From the NCBI RefSeq assembly GCF_001591625.1, contig NZ_BCVG01000027.1, positions 1-38,741 of the forward strand: a DNA stretch of 38,741 bases, read 5' to 3'. The notes below the pieces were generated by a model that was not told the origin of the DNA, searched no databases, and saw nothing but the letters and a program-made list of their open reading frames with translations. The stretch's first letter is position 1, and the number at the start of each line of letters is the position of its first letter. Positions 18,199 through 27,180 of the stretch are shown in pieces. Made by a program: the position numbers and the translations under genes. This stretch comes from Metabacillus fastidiosus NBRC 101226 (GTDB lineage Bacteria > Bacillota > Bacilli > Bacillales > Bacillaceae).

Positions 18199-19227
18199 TC
18201 ATGTGAAATATTCCAATTTCGCTTTCGGGAAAAATTTCTTCATATATGATTGAAGATGAGTTTTAATATCTTCCTCTTCTTCTTTTTGATAAATATATTT
18301 ACCTATCCCGTATTTCCCCCATTTATACCTTCTCTTTTCCTCATCCAGTTCTAATTTCGTGAGAGGATAATTTTTTTCAATAACCCTTTTGGCAGGCTTT
18401 GTAAAACGATGCTGGATAAATTCAAATGTTAAATCATCTCTTGCATGCATTGGCACTTGTGCTTCAAGGCGCTCAAACATTTGATAATACCCTTCCTCCC
18501 ATCCTTCATGAAGATAAATAGGTGCAACGATAAATCCTAATGGATAACCAGCATTTGCGATTTTATTAGCAGCCTCTAACCGCTTTTCTAACGGAGAGGT
18601 TCCGGGTTCAAAGTTTTTAATAATATAATCTGCATTTACACTGAAACGAAACCGTGTCTTCCCATTATGGTTTGCATCAAGTAAATGGTCAACATGGTGA
18701 AATTTAGTTACAAATCTCAGCTTTCCATATTCCGACTGTCCGAAATGCTCAATCGCCCGCTTCAATGTATGTGTTAAATGATCGATCCCTACAATATCAG
18801 ATGTACAGGAAGCTTCGAATCTTGTTATTTCCGGAGCACGCTCCTCCATATACTTATCGGCTGCCTCCAAGATCTCATCTACATTCACGTATGTACGGAT
18901 ATATGGTTTGCTCCCCATTGTCGTTTGTAAATAACAATAATGACAATGCCCCATACAGCCTGTAGCAAAAGGAATCGCATACTCTGCTGACGGTTTTGAC
19001 GTATCAAATTTCAATGTTTTTCGAACACCGACAACAAGTGTTGATTTTGCGACTCTGTATTTTTGAAACTCATTATCCCCCGGCAGATTTCTTATTTGAT
19101 TATGGGAAGTTGTATAATGAATTTCCATATCCATCTTTTCGAATTTCTCTTTCAGCTGCTGTCCCAATGGATACTCAAGCGCATTCGGTTCAAAATAGAC
19201 GAGCCTTGGTGTAAATGGCTTTAACAT
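18199..19227 (-). CDS. splB: Spore photoproduct lyase
   Basis: A 342-residue radical-SAM enzyme that reverses the 5-thyminyl-5,6-dihydrothymine lesion formed by UV in spore DNA, acting during germination. The cluster motif CMGHC-HYC gives Cys91, Cys95 and Cys98. Tyr97 and Tyr99 in HYCYLQ and Cys141 in EASCTSD match the hydrogen-relay residues of the B. subtilis enzyme at the same numbers. Length is standard. It follows splA by 12 bases in one operon. The start ATG has AGGGGG upstream. Confidence 0.96.
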   Translation of the reverse strand: MLKPFTPRLVYFEPNALEYPLGQQLKEKFEKMDMEIHYTTSHNQIRNLPGDNEFQKYRVAKSTLVVGVRKTLKFDTSKPSAEYAIPFATGCMGHCHYCYLQTTMGSKPYIRTYVNVDEILEAADKYMEERAPEITRFEASCTSDIVGIDHLTHTLKRAIEHFGQSEYGKLRFVTKFHHVDHLLDANHNGKTRFRFSVNADYIIKNFEPGTSPLEKRLEAANKIANAGYPLGFIVAPIYLHEGWEEGYYQMFERLEAQVPMHARDDLTFEFIQHRFTKPAKRVIEKNYPLTKLELDEEKRRYKWGKYGIGKYIYQKEEEEDIKTHLQSYMKKFFPKAKLEYFT

Positions 19228-19239
19228 ATTATTTTCCCC

Positions 19240-19479
19240 CTAATCAATATACTGCTCGTAAGCCTGCTCCGCTTCCTCCGCACTCGCATATACAGCAACT
19301 TCATTCGTTAGCGGATAATATGTTTCATATAAAAACAATGCGAGTTCACCAGGATTTTCCGGATTATTCACAACAGCGGCTTCCTGTATGTTTGCTACAT
19401 TTTGTACATGTGGATTTCGATAAAAGACATAAACAATATCGCCAGCCTGATAAGATGTACTTTCACTGTTTAACTCCAT
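19240..19479 (-). CDS. splA: Transcriptional regulator SplA
   Basis: A 79-residue protein with the SplA arrangement: YQAGDIVYVFYRNPHVQNVA near the N-terminus, and an acidic C-terminus (YASAEEAEQAYEQYID). It matches the length and operon position of B. subtilis SplA, a TRAP-like negative regulator of splB. The ATG at 19479 has GGAGGAG upstream. The two genes are expected to be forespore-expressed (sigma-G in B. subtilis), but I could not find a convincing sigma-G promoter in the 135 bases upstream. Confidence 0.88.
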   Translation of the reverse strand: MELNSESTSYQAGDIVYVFYRNPHVQNVANIQEAAVVNNPENPGELALFLYETYYPLTNEVAVYASAEEAEQAYEQYID

Positions 19480-19632
19480 TTTTAATACTCCTCCTCATCA
19501 TACATACTATTTCTCATTTTGCCTTGAAAGGAAGAAATTATAATTAGTCGATTATGGAAATGTTTAATGCATCGTTATTTAGCTCATACTAATTTTGATT
19601 TATGAACTTTACGAATGGGGATGAATAAGAGT

Positions 19633-19998
19633 ATGGAATTTGAAGCTAGAAATTCAACAGAAGAAGCACTTCATCATTACAAATCCGGGCTTGGATTATT
19701 TACACAAAAGATGCCTAAACTCGCTGAACAGTTTAATGCCTTTACAGAGGAATGTTTCAAAGAAGGTGCTTTATCACAAAAAGATAAGCAATTGATCGCG
19801 TTAGGAATAAGTCTTTACTCTCAGAATGAATACTGCATTATCTACCATATAAAAGGATGTCTCGATCAAGGCTGTTCTGAGGAGGAAATTCTAGAAGCTG
19901 TTGGTGTGACTGCAGCATTCGGCGGCGGCGGAGCGATGAGCCAGACGGTTACACTTGTACAGGAATGTATCGAAGAGTTAAATCAGCTAAAACAATAA
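19633..19998 (+). CDS. AhpD-like / carboxymuconolactone decarboxylase-family protein
   Basis: A 121-residue all-helical protein. The AhpD fold is indicated by [11 protein letters not shown], then [12 protein letters not shown], then [20 protein letters not shown]. The family's redox motif is normally CxxCxxxH; here it reads N-E-Y-C-I-I-Y-H, so the first Cys is replaced by Asn and only the second Cys and the His remain, plus a further Cys four residues on. A disulfide-reductase role like AhpD is therefore doubtful. ATG codons at 19615 and 19621 are alternatives; 19633 is placed best relative to GGGGATG, but the choice is uncertain. Confidence 0.85.
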   Translation: MEFEARNSTEEALHHYKSGLGLFTQKMPKLAEQFNAFTEECFKEGALSQKDKQLIALGISLYSQNEYCIIYHIKGCLDQGCSEEEILEAVGVTAAFGGGGAMSQTVTLVQECIEELNQLKQ

Positions 19999-20040
19999 AA
20001 ACTGTTAAAAGTCAGTATTTTACTGACTTTTAACAGTTTT
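19998..20040. terminator. Strong bidirectional terminator
   Basis: A perfect 20-base inverted repeat (19998-20017 with 20021-20040, loop of 3) with A- and T-rich outer ends lies between the converging AhpD-like gene and the DUF1963 gene. It can stop transcription from both sides. Confidence 0.85.
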
Positions 20041-20043
20041 TCA

Positions 20044-20877
20044 TTAATAGCATTGCAAAGTGAACTTTACCTGATCAAATTGCTTTTTTTGCAAATCTTC
20101 TTTATTTATACAAAAATAGAGAATTCCGGCATCTCCCCACATAACTTCAAGATCATCATCACTGTCCATTTGAAAAAGGAGAACTAATTCTTCTGCTTTA
20201 GAACGAATTTCTTTGGAGTTCCATGACAGTTTTTCTTTATTTTCATAGTAAACAATTTCTTCAAATATGTCATTTTGAATATTAAAAGGTTGACCCAGCA
20301 TGTAATGCATAGGATGACTGACATCCTCTTCTGTTTCCTGCATTATACGTTCCCGAAATTCATAAAAATCTTCTATTCCCTCATCATTCCACTTCATTCC
20401 CTCAAATTCTTCAGGAAAAGAAAACCTTTCATCGAATACCACTTTATACGCAGGCAATGGGAAATAATCTTCTGTTTCCTCCGGATAAGGCGTACGCTTT
20501 AATTGTTCTAAATGACCATCAAAGTAAAGAACTTTAAAACATCCTTCATCTTCTTCATCCATTCCCCATGGCTGTTCCATAATATCGTAGAAAAAATAAA
20601 GAATTCCTTTATTAGGGAGCAGATTATTTTTGTCAAAAGGCTTTGCTTCCTCCAAATTCAGCTGAACTAAAAAAGTTAAGTATCCGTCATTATAGATGGG
20701 AAAGGAAAGATTGGAAGGCAGATCAGGCAAACCGCCAAACTTAGAACTGCCGACCGGAATATCATCTTCACCTACATTTTCTTTTACAATTCCAATCGAT
20801 GAAGCTGCAATTTTCAAAATCTCCTCTTTCATATGTAAAAGATCATATTCTTCTAAATATTGATCAATATTTTGCAT
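20044..20877 (-). CDS. DUF1963 (YwqG-like) protein
   Basis: A 277-residue soluble acidic protein. The DUF1963 features are DDIPVGSSKFGGLPDLP near the N-terminus, YLTFLVQLNLEE, and a C-terminal WGDAGILYFCINKEDL. Members such as B. subtilis YwqG have no assigned activity, and some relatives sit near toxin-immunity loci; nothing here supports such a role. GTG at 20886 abuts the AAAGGG ribosome site, so ATG 20877 (spacing 8) is taken as the start. A promoter with perfect TATAAT and a LexA-like sequence lie upstream. Confidence 0.85.
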   Translation of the reverse strand: MQNIDQYLEEYDLLHMKEEILKIAASSIGIVKENVGEDDIPVGSSKFGGLPDLPSNLSFPIYNDGYLTFLVQLNLEEAKPFDKNNLLPNKGILYFFYDIMEQPWGMDEEDEGCFKVLYFDGHLEQLKRTPYPEETEDYFPLPAYKVVFDERFSFPEEFEGMKWNDEGIEDFYEFRERIMQETEEDVSHPMHYMLGQPFNIQNDIFEEIVYYENKEKLSWNSKEIRSKAEELVLLFQMDSDDDLEVMWGDAGILYFCINKEDLQKKQFDQVKFTLQCY

Positions 20878-20917
20878 TGCTTTCACCCTTTCAGAAATGA
20901 TTGAATTTCACAAAAAA

Positions 20918-20931
20918 CAAACATACGTTCT
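20918..20931 (-). promoter_or_regulatory. LexA (DinR)-box-like sequence before the DUF1963 gene
   Basis: Minus strand reads AGAACGTATGTTTG. The Bacillus DinR consensus is CGAACRNRYGTTYC; the inner 12 positions fit and the two end bases do not. It lies just downstream of a TATAAT -10 (-35 TTGCTT, 17-base spacer), a fitting place for a repressor. Two mismatches make this weak. Confidence 0.3.
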
Positions 20932-20995
20932 ATAATTAATTATATTAAAAGGGATAGGAAAAAGCAAGAAAAAAATGATTACTTTCCAAACAAAT

Positions 20996-21017
20996 AAGGA
21001 TGCTTTTCGCATCCCTT
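20996..21017 (-). terminator. Terminator of the aldehyde dehydrogenase operon
   Basis: Minus strand: GGATGC, AAAA-containing loop, GCATCC, then TTATTTGTTT. It lies 10 bases beyond the aldehyde dehydrogenase stop codon. Confidence 0.65.
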
Positions 21018-21026
21018 AAGTTAAAA

Positions 21027-22460
21027 CTAATCACCAATTTTAAAACTAATAAACTTCTCCTCCATCATTTCTCTCATAGCATATTTAACACCTTCTCTGC
21101 CAACACCACTATCTTTCCAGCCTCCGTACGGCATATTGTCAATTCGGTAGGTTGGAATATCATTGACGATTACACCACCTGTTTCAAGTCTTTCTGCAGC
21201 ATAAAAGGCACGTTCAAGGCTCGGTGTCATAATTCCTGAATTTAACCCATAACGCGAATCATTCGCATCATTAATTGCATCGTCTAATGTGTCAAATGGA
21301 AAAATACAGACAACTGGACCAAACACTTCAAAACGAAATACTTTTGAATCACGATTGACATTCGTTAATACTGTGGGTGTCAGTACATTCCCTTCTATCG
21401 TCCCGCCGCATTCGATTTTTGCCCCCTCTTGAACCGCTTCATCAATCCAGTTTTTAATTCTATCTAATGATTTTTTCGAAATAACGGCTGTTATATTCGT
21501 ATCTTCTTCAAATGGCGAACCAATAACGAGCTGTTTCGTTCGTGCGACAAATCGTTCTAAAAATTTCTCATAAAGTGACCTGTGAACATAAATTCTTTGA
21601 ATTGAAATACATATTTGCCCATTATAAGAAAAACTCCCAAGTACAGTTCGTTCTATAATGTTGTCAATATCAACACCTTCATCAATAATAAATGGAGAAT
21701 TTGAGCCAAGTTCAAGTGTCAGCTTTCTAAAACCCGCTTGTTGCTGAATAATATGTCCGACTTCAACACTTCCTGTAAACGTCACTTTTTTCACATGTGG
21801 ATGTGTCGTCAATGCTTCACTTAAAACATCACCTTTCCCTGGGATAATGTTAAGCACACCATTTGGAAGTCCCGCTTCTTTAAAAATTTCTGCAAGCAAT
21901 AATCCACTTAATGGTGTTTGTTCAGCAGGCTTTAAAACGATAGAATTTCCAGCTGCAATCGCTGGACCGACTTTATGAGCCACAAGATTAAACGGAAAAT
22001 TAAATGGGGTAATTGCCGTCACAACCCCAATTGATGTTCTGATAGTAAAACCGAAACGTTTCTCTCCACCTGCTGCCGCATCCATTGGAATTTGCTCACC
22101 GTAATTGCTTTTCGCTGCCTCTGCTGCAAACCGGTACGTTTGTACAGTGCGGCTAATTTCCTCCCTGGCATTTCTAATGGACTTTGCACTTTCCAAAGCA
22201 ATTAATTTCGCACATTCTTCGCTTCGTTCCTCCATAATTGCTGCCACTTTAGCAAGAATTTTCGCTCGGGCATGTGCTGGATATTCTTTAAATTTTTTAT
22301 ATGCCCCATGTGCATCAACAATTGCTTCTACTGCATCCGCATGTTCCGCCTGCCCGATTTGTGCAATCTCTTCATTCGTATGCGGATTATACAGCGACTC
22401 ATAACTCTTCGCTTCTCTCCATTTTCCTCCAATCCATAACTGCCATTTCTTTTTCATCAT
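21027..22460 (-). CDS. NAD(P)-dependent aldehyde dehydrogenase
   Basis: A 477-residue ALDH-superfamily enzyme that oxidises an aldehyde to an acid (or acyl-CoA) in the cytoplasm. Motifs: TPFNFPFNL near 151 and KPAEQTPLSG near 177 (cofactor site), TFTGSVEVG near 227, general base Glu250 in LTLELGSNSP, catalytic Cys284 in NGQICISIQR, and EVFGPVVCIFPF near 380. The substrate cannot be fixed from sequence; lactaldehyde-, acetaldehyde- or phosphonoacetaldehyde-type enzymes are possible. It follows the ThDP enzyme by 8 bases, so the two act as one operon. Confidence 0.9.
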   Translation of the reverse strand: MMKKKWQLWIGGKWREAKSYESLYNPHTNEEIAQIGQAEHADAVEAIVDAHGAYKKFKEYPAHARAKILAKVAAIMEERSEECAKLIALESAKSIRNAREEISRTVQTYRFAAEAAKSNYGEQIPMDAAAGGEKRFGFTIRTSIGVVTAITPFNFPFNLVAHKVGPAIAAGNSIVLKPAEQTPLSGLLLAEIFKEAGLPNGVLNIIPGKGDVLSEALTTHPHVKKVTFTGSVEVGHIIQQQAGFRKLTLELGSNSPFIIDEGVDIDNIIERTVLGSFSYNGQICISIQRIYVHRSLYEKFLERFVARTKQLVIGSPFEEDTNITAVISKKSLDRIKNWIDEAVQEGAKIECGGTIEGNVLTPTVLTNVNRDSKVFRFEVFGPVVCIFPFDTLDDAINDANDSRYGLNSGIMTPSLERAFYAAERLETGGVIVNDIPTYRIDNMPYGGWKDSGVGREGVKYAMREMMEEKFISFKIGD

Positions 22461-22468
22461 ACGTCCCC

Positions 22469-24103
22469 CTATAATTTACAAATATAGTCACCAAGTGTTT
22501 TTGATAGCTTTTCATTTTCCGAATAATCGACATCAACATCAATCAGAACAATTTCATTACTTGAAATCGCTTCTTCTAATGCTGGCAGTAATTCATCAGA
22601 ATGAGTCACCTTTATCCCCTTTACACCAAAGCTTTCAGCAAATTGTAAAAAATTAGGATCGGTAAACTCAATCGCATTCGTACGATTAAATTTATTCAAT
22701 TGCTTCCATTCAATTAATCCGTATTTCTCATCGTGGAAAATAACGACAGTAAAGCTAATACCAAGACGTTTGGCCGTTGCTAGTTCCACACCATTCATAA
22801 GAAATCCGCCATCTCCTGTTACCGCAACAACCGGTTTATCTGGATGCGCTAATTTTGCTGCAATTGCCCCCGGTACTGCGATTCCCATCGTCGCAAAGCC
22901 ATTTGATATAATTGTATGATTCGGTTTTTCCGGCTGATACATACGAGCAATCCACAACTTATGTGCACCGACATCTGATATGACGATTGCCTCTCCTTTT
23001 TCTGCCCTTTTTAAATCAGCAAGAATACGCTGCGGAATAATTGGACTTCCTGATGTATCATCGGAAGCATGAAGTTTTTCAACGAGCTGTGTTTTTAATT
23101 GTTTTATTTTTGAACATAATTCCTTTTGTTCAATATGAGGATTTAATGCTTCAAGCGTTTTTTTAATATTACCAACGAGTTCTGATTGAAGTGGATAGTA
23201 TCCATCTACTTCAGCTGGAAGACTATCAATATGAATGATTTTATTCATCGCCTCATCATTCCAATATTTCGGTAAATATTCCACAATATCATAACCAACC
23301 GTTATGATTAAATCTGCTATATCAAATCCACAAAGCACATAGTCCTTCGCCTGTATCCCCACTGTATATAATGTTAACGGATGATCAGAGGGCAGCACAC
23401 CTTTTGCCATAAATGTGTTAACAACCGGAATATTATTATCTTCTGCAAATTTGCGTAAAGCTCCTGCTGCTTTGTCTCTGATGACTCCATTTCCCGCTAA
23501 AATGATTGGTCTTTTTGCCTCATTAATTGCAGCTGCTGCTTTTTTAATTTCCTCCTCATCTGGGAGGTATAATGGTACTTTTGTTACTGGAATAGGCTCT
23601 CCTTCTGTATCCATCGATGCAATATCTTCTGGCAATTCAATATGTACAGCACCCGGTTTTTCAAGCACTGCCTTTTTAAATGCTTTTCGAACAATTTCAG
23701 GAATCGTATGTGGAACGCGAATTTGCTGGCTCCATTTTGTTACTTCTTCAAAAACACCGATAATGTCAATATATTGATGGGATTGTTTATGAATTCTTTC
23801 AAGTCCTGCTTGTCCTGTAATAGCAACAACTGGGGAATAATCAAGATAAGCATCCCCAATGCCTGTTAATAAATTGGTTGCACCCGGTCCAAGCGTTGCC
23901 AAACACACACCTGGTTTCCCAGTCAATCTTCCGTAAACATCAGCCATAAAAGCTGCTGCTTGCTCATGATGTACAACAACAAACTGAATATTTGAATCAA
24001 TTAGAGAATCAATAAGATCTGTATTCTCTTCTCCAGGAATACCAAAAATATATTCGACACCTTCATTTTCTAAACATTTTATGAATAGATCCGAAGCTTT
24101 CAA
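22469..24103 (-). CDS. Thiamine-diphosphate enzyme, acetolactate synthase large-subunit-like
   Basis: A 544-residue ThDP enzyme of the acetohydroxyacid synthase/pyruvate oxidase class. The catalytic Glu lies in VVHHEQAAAFMADVYGR (about residue 47), the central domain follows (about 190-330), and the ThDP/Mg motif is VAVTGDGGFLMNGVELATAKRL (about 425-446), followed by EKYGLIEWKQ. It would condense two pyruvates, or pyruvate with an aldehyde. There is no small regulatory subunit and no acetolactate decarboxylase nearby, and it differs visibly from AlsS, so the product is uncertain. It is first in the operon with the aldehyde dehydrogenase and divergent from the YerD-like gene. Confidence 0.85.
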   Translation of the reverse strand: MKASDLFIKCLENEGVEYIFGIPGEENTDLIDSLIDSNIQFVVVHHEQAAAFMADVYGRLTGKPGVCLATLGPGATNLLTGIGDAYLDYSPVVAITGQAGLERIHKQSHQYIDIIGVFEEVTKWSQQIRVPHTIPEIVRKAFKKAVLEKPGAVHIELPEDIASMDTEGEPIPVTKVPLYLPDEEEIKKAAAAINEAKRPIILAGNGVIRDKAAGALRKFAEDNNIPVVNTFMAKGVLPSDHPLTLYTVGIQAKDYVLCGFDIADLIITVGYDIVEYLPKYWNDEAMNKIIHIDSLPAEVDGYYPLQSELVGNIKKTLEALNPHIEQKELCSKIKQLKTQLVEKLHASDDTSGSPIIPQRILADLKRAEKGEAIVISDVGAHKLWIARMYQPEKPNHTIISNGFATMGIAVPGAIAAKLAHPDKPVVAVTGDGGFLMNGVELATAKRLGISFTVVIFHDEKYGLIEWKQLNKFNRTNAIEFTDPNFLQFAESFGVKGIKVTHSDELLPALEEAISSNEIVLIDVDVDYSENEKLSKTLGDYICKL

Positions 24104-24264
24104 ATCTTCTCCTCCTTTTATTTTTAGAAAAACAGATTTTTTTGTTTATGCGCTATGTATTGACTATTCCCTTATATTTCCCCATTTAACAAACAATTTA
24201 TTTTCTAGCAGTATATGATTTTAAAAATCGAACAAATTAATTAAAAAGGATAGGAGGGTTATGA

Positions 24265-25860
24265 ATGAATATTGCAGATATCTTCACTGTTGTCGGCTTC
24301 ATTTTCATTGCATTCGTTACCATAATACTTGTTGTAATTGTCATCTACCTATTCATATTTGACCGTAATCAAAAAGCACACTCTATTTTAAGAAATTATC
24401 CAGTACTCGGCCGGGTTCGTTATTTCTTCGAACAAGTGGGTCCTGAATTTAGACAATATTGGTTTAACAATGATACAGAAGGGAAGCCTTTCTCAAGAGA
24501 TGATTATGAACATATCGTTAAAAGTTCAAAATATATGCGGGACGTTATCGGGTTTGGTTCAAAACGTGATTTTGATGAAGAAGGATTTTTCGTTCGCAAT
24601 GATATGTTTCCGAAATTAACAGAAGAGATGAAATTAGATAAAAATACGAGGATAACAACGAAAAGGTACATATTATTAAAAGATCCTCTCTTTTCACAAA
24701 GAAAAGAAAAATGGGAAGATGAACAGTCTCTAGCTTATTTATTACATGATGATGATGCTGTTGTCATTGGTTCAAATACGAAGCACCCATTTGTTTTAAA
24801 AGGACTTATTGGAATGTCGGCGATGAGCTACGGCTCATTAGGAGACCAAGCGATCACTGCTTTATCAGAAGGTTTAGGACTTGCAAAGGGGACATGGATG
24901 AATACTGGGGAAGGCGGATTATCTCCTTATCATTTAAAAGGAGATGTCGATATTATTATGCAGATTGGCCCTGCCATGTTCGGTGTCCGTAATAAAGACG
25001 GAGGGATGGACTGGGATGAGCTAAAAAGAAAAAGTGAAATCCCTCAAATTAAAGCATTTGAGATTAAACTAGCACAAGGGGCAAAAACACGAGGCGGTCA
25101 TATTGATGCGGAGAAGGTAACACCAGCAATCGCTGAGATTCGTAAAGTGGAACCGTTTAAATCTGTCGACAGTCCAAATCGATTTCATGAATTCAGTGAT
25201 GTTCCTTCATTATGTGAATTTATTGAAAAAATTCGAGAGCATACCGGAAAACCAGTTGGTATAAAAATGGTTGTCGGCAGCAATGACAGTGTCGAACAGC
25301 TTGCAAAATATATGAAAGACACTGGTAAAGGTCCTGATTTTATAACAATTGATGGCGGTGAAGGCGGTACTGGAGCCTCTTATCAGGAGTTAATTGATAG
25401 TGTCGGTTTACCAATTAAATCAGCACTGCCGATTCTTGTCTCAACACTTGAGAAATACGGAGTGCGTGATCGTGTGAAAATTATCGCATCAGGTAAATTA
25501 TTTACACCAGATCGCATTGCAATTGCAATTGCGATGGGAGCTGATTTAGTTAATATCGCAAGAGGATTCATGATAACGATCGGATGTATCCAAACATTGA
25601 AATGCCACTCAAATGCTTGTCCTGTCGGTGTCGCAACGACAGATCCAGAATTACAAAAGGCACTCATCATTGACGAAAAGAAATACCGTGCAGTTAATTT
25701 TCTCGTTACGTTAAGAAAAGGATTATACAGAATTTCAGCTGCTGCTGGCATTGACTCACCTATTCACTTTAAACCAAAACATATTATGTACAAGGATGAT
25801 AAAGGCGTTATCACATCACTCGAAAACATTCTTGAAGATATTAAACAAAAAATCATTTAA
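24265..25860 (+). CDS. FMN-binding glutamate-synthase-domain protein, YerD-like, copy 1
   Basis: A 531-residue protein with one N-terminal membrane helix (about 7-33) and the FMN/Fe-S domain of glutamate synthase. Features: GMSAMSYGSLG and MNTGEGGLSPYH (about 185-226), the FMN phosphate region TIDGGEGGTGASY (about 365-377), and a Cys-x5-Cys-x4-Cys cluster in GCIQTLKCHSNACP for a 3Fe-4S centre. It lacks the glutaminase domain, so it is not a full glutamate synthase; the reaction is unknown. It starts at ATG 24265 after GGAGGG. A very similar gene of equal length lies at 34494-36089. Confidence 0.9.
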   Translation: MNIADIFTVVGFIFIAFVTIILVVIVIYLFIFDRNQKAHSILRNYPVLGRVRYFFEQVGPEFRQYWFNNDTEGKPFSRDDYEHIVKSSKYMRDVIGFGSKRDFDEEGFFVRNDMFPKLTEEMKLDKNTRITTKRYILLKDPLFSQRKEKWEDEQSLAYLLHDDDAVVIGSNTKHPFVLKGLIGMSAMSYGSLGDQAITALSEGLGLAKGTWMNTGEGGLSPYHLKGDVDIIMQIGPAMFGVRNKDGGMDWDELKRKSEIPQIKAFEIKLAQGAKTRGGHIDAEKVTPAIAEIRKVEPFKSVDSPNRFHEFSDVPSLCEFIEKIREHTGKPVGIKMVVGSNDSVEQLAKYMKDTGKGPDFITIDGGEGGTGASYQELIDSVGLPIKSALPILVSTLEKYGVRDRVKIIASGKLFTPDRIAIAIAMGADLVNIARGFMITIGCIQTLKCHSNACPVGVATTDPELQKALIIDEKKYRAVNFLVTLRKGLYRISAAAGIDSPIHFKPKHIMYKDDKGVITSLENILEDIKQKII

Positions 25861-25935
25861 AAATATCCAAGGTTGATACACAGTTTCGAATTAAAACAAA
25901 AATTGCAGCATTCTATTATAGAAATAAAATATAAA

Positions 25936-25977
25936 GGGATATCTCAAACAACATTCCTTTGAGATATCCCTATTTTA
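25936..25977 (+). terminator. Terminator of YerD-like copy 1
   Basis: GGGATATCTCAAA (25936-25948) pairs perfectly with TTTGAGATATCCC (25958-25970), followed by TATTTT. It lies about 75 bases after the stop codon. Confidence 0.8.
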
Positions 25978-26068
25978 AATACTCACTTTTAACAGCTTTA
26001 TTCAAGTTTAACTCTTTATCCGATAGCTTCCAAACAGTTCCTCTATCATCATATTCTAATACTGCAGC
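25970..26068 (-). pseudogene. Possible C-terminal fragment of a lost gene
   Basis: A 32-codon minus-strand frame without a start codon reads AAVLEYDDRGTVWKLSDKEL then NLNKAVKSEYLK and stops inside the terminator arm. It looks protein-like and stops occur in this frame just upstream. In the 308-base gap 25861-26168 this, the terminator, and otherwise AT-rich sequence are all I see. The family is not recognised. Confidence 0.3.
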
Positions 26069-26168
26069 TTACTTAAAATTTTCTAAAAAAGCCGAATAAA
26101 TAATACTCTTTTTATAAGACTTTCAATTTAAACAATATCGTTCACAACTCTCTATTGAAAATAGTTTA

Positions 26169-27068
26169 TTATGAGGCAAGAATATTAAGCAGTACCGTAA
26201 TCGAAACAAAACTAAAGAGTGTTGTTATAAGCATTACACTCGATACAAGTTCCGGTTCCGTATCAAATTCGATTGCAAACATTGCTGCTGATGCGGAACT
26301 TGGCATTGCAGACATGACAAGAACTACACCGCCAGCGAGCGGGTCCAAGTCGAATGCTTTAATGAAAAAATATGCTAATATCGGAGAAATAATCATCCGA
26401 AGAGTCACAGCAGATGTGAGCACTTGCCAGTTTACTTTCAATGTTTTAATTGTCGCAAGCTGCATGCCAAGTACAATCATCATGAGTGGAATAGAACCTT
26501 CGCTTACCATCTTAATCGTGCCATATACACCTTCAGGTATTTCCCAGCCGAATCCCTTAAATAAAAATGCTAAAAGAGCAGCATAAGTTGCCGGCATAAG
26601 AAGAACTTGCTTAATTCCCTGCAGCATACCGTCTTTCCCTCTTGATGCGTAATAGACGCCAAAAAACTGAATAAATAAAGACTGCATCACCATGTAAAAT
26701 ACAGCAAAATGTGTTGCTCCAACACCTAAACTAAAGACAATAACAGGGATTCCATAATTGCCTCCGTTCATAAATGCTGATCCGAGAATAGATGCGCTCT
26801 CCACCGGTTTTGACCATTTAAAAATTTTCCCGAGTATTTTATTAATAAGGACCATCATAAGCAAAATGAAAATAATCGATATAATTAAAATAAAATAATC
26901 TTCATCAAATGTTGCCTCATATAATGATACAAAGAAAAATATCGGCATGAATATGTAAATCGATACCGCTGCAACGGATTTCACCTGGACGAGCTTCACC
27001 CTTTGCAATACATATCCTGCTCCAAACACTGCTATAACCGGTAACATTACTGAGAAAAATATACCCAT
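26169..27068 (-). CDS. AEC-family (auxin efflux carrier-type) transporter
   Basis: A 299-residue membrane protein with about ten helices. The AEC/PF03547 pattern is clear: GAGYVLQRVKLV near the N-terminus, ASILGSAFMNGGNYGIPVIV in the middle (broken helix with Asn-Gly-Gly-Asn, about 92-111), and a second half with GSIPLMMIVLGMQLA and MSAMPSSASAAMFAIEF. Bacterial members carry organic acids such as malate. The substrate is unknown; its place beside the AEP locus may be chance. The ATG at 27068 follows GGAG, and an extended -10 (TGCTAAAAT) lies about 45 bases upstream. Confidence 0.88.
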   Translation of the reverse strand: MGIFFSVMLPVIAVFGAGYVLQRVKLVQVKSVAAVSIYIFMPIFFFVSLYEATFDEDYFILIISIIFILLMMVLINKILGKIFKWSKPVESASILGSAFMNGGNYGIPVIVFSLGVGATHFAVFYMVMQSLFIQFFGVYYASRGKDGMLQGIKQVLLMPATYAALLAFLFKGFGWEIPEGVYGTIKMVSEGSIPLMMIVLGMQLATIKTLKVNWQVLTSAVTLRMIISPILAYFFIKAFDLDPLAGGVVLVMSAMPSSASAAMFAIEFDTEPELVSSVMLITTLFSFVSITVLLNILAS

Positions 27069-27180
27069 AGCTACATCTCCAACTAGATTGATTTAAATGA
27101 ATAACATTTTTCATTTTAGCATAAATCACAAGCTTGCGTTGTTTATAAAATAGAGGATTATAATTAAGATATTTATTAAA

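Noticed and set aside
22469-24103. Calling the ThDP enzyme AlsS of the acetoin pathway
   Set aside because: There is no acetolactate decarboxylase or AlsR-type regulator nearby, the partner is an aldehyde dehydrogenase, and the sequence around the catalytic Glu and quinone/FAD regions differs from AlsS as I know it.
24265-25860. Calling the YerD-like protein glutamate synthase (GltB)
   Set aside because: It lacks the N-terminal glutaminase and C-terminal GXGXG helix domains, is a third of the length, and has a membrane helix.
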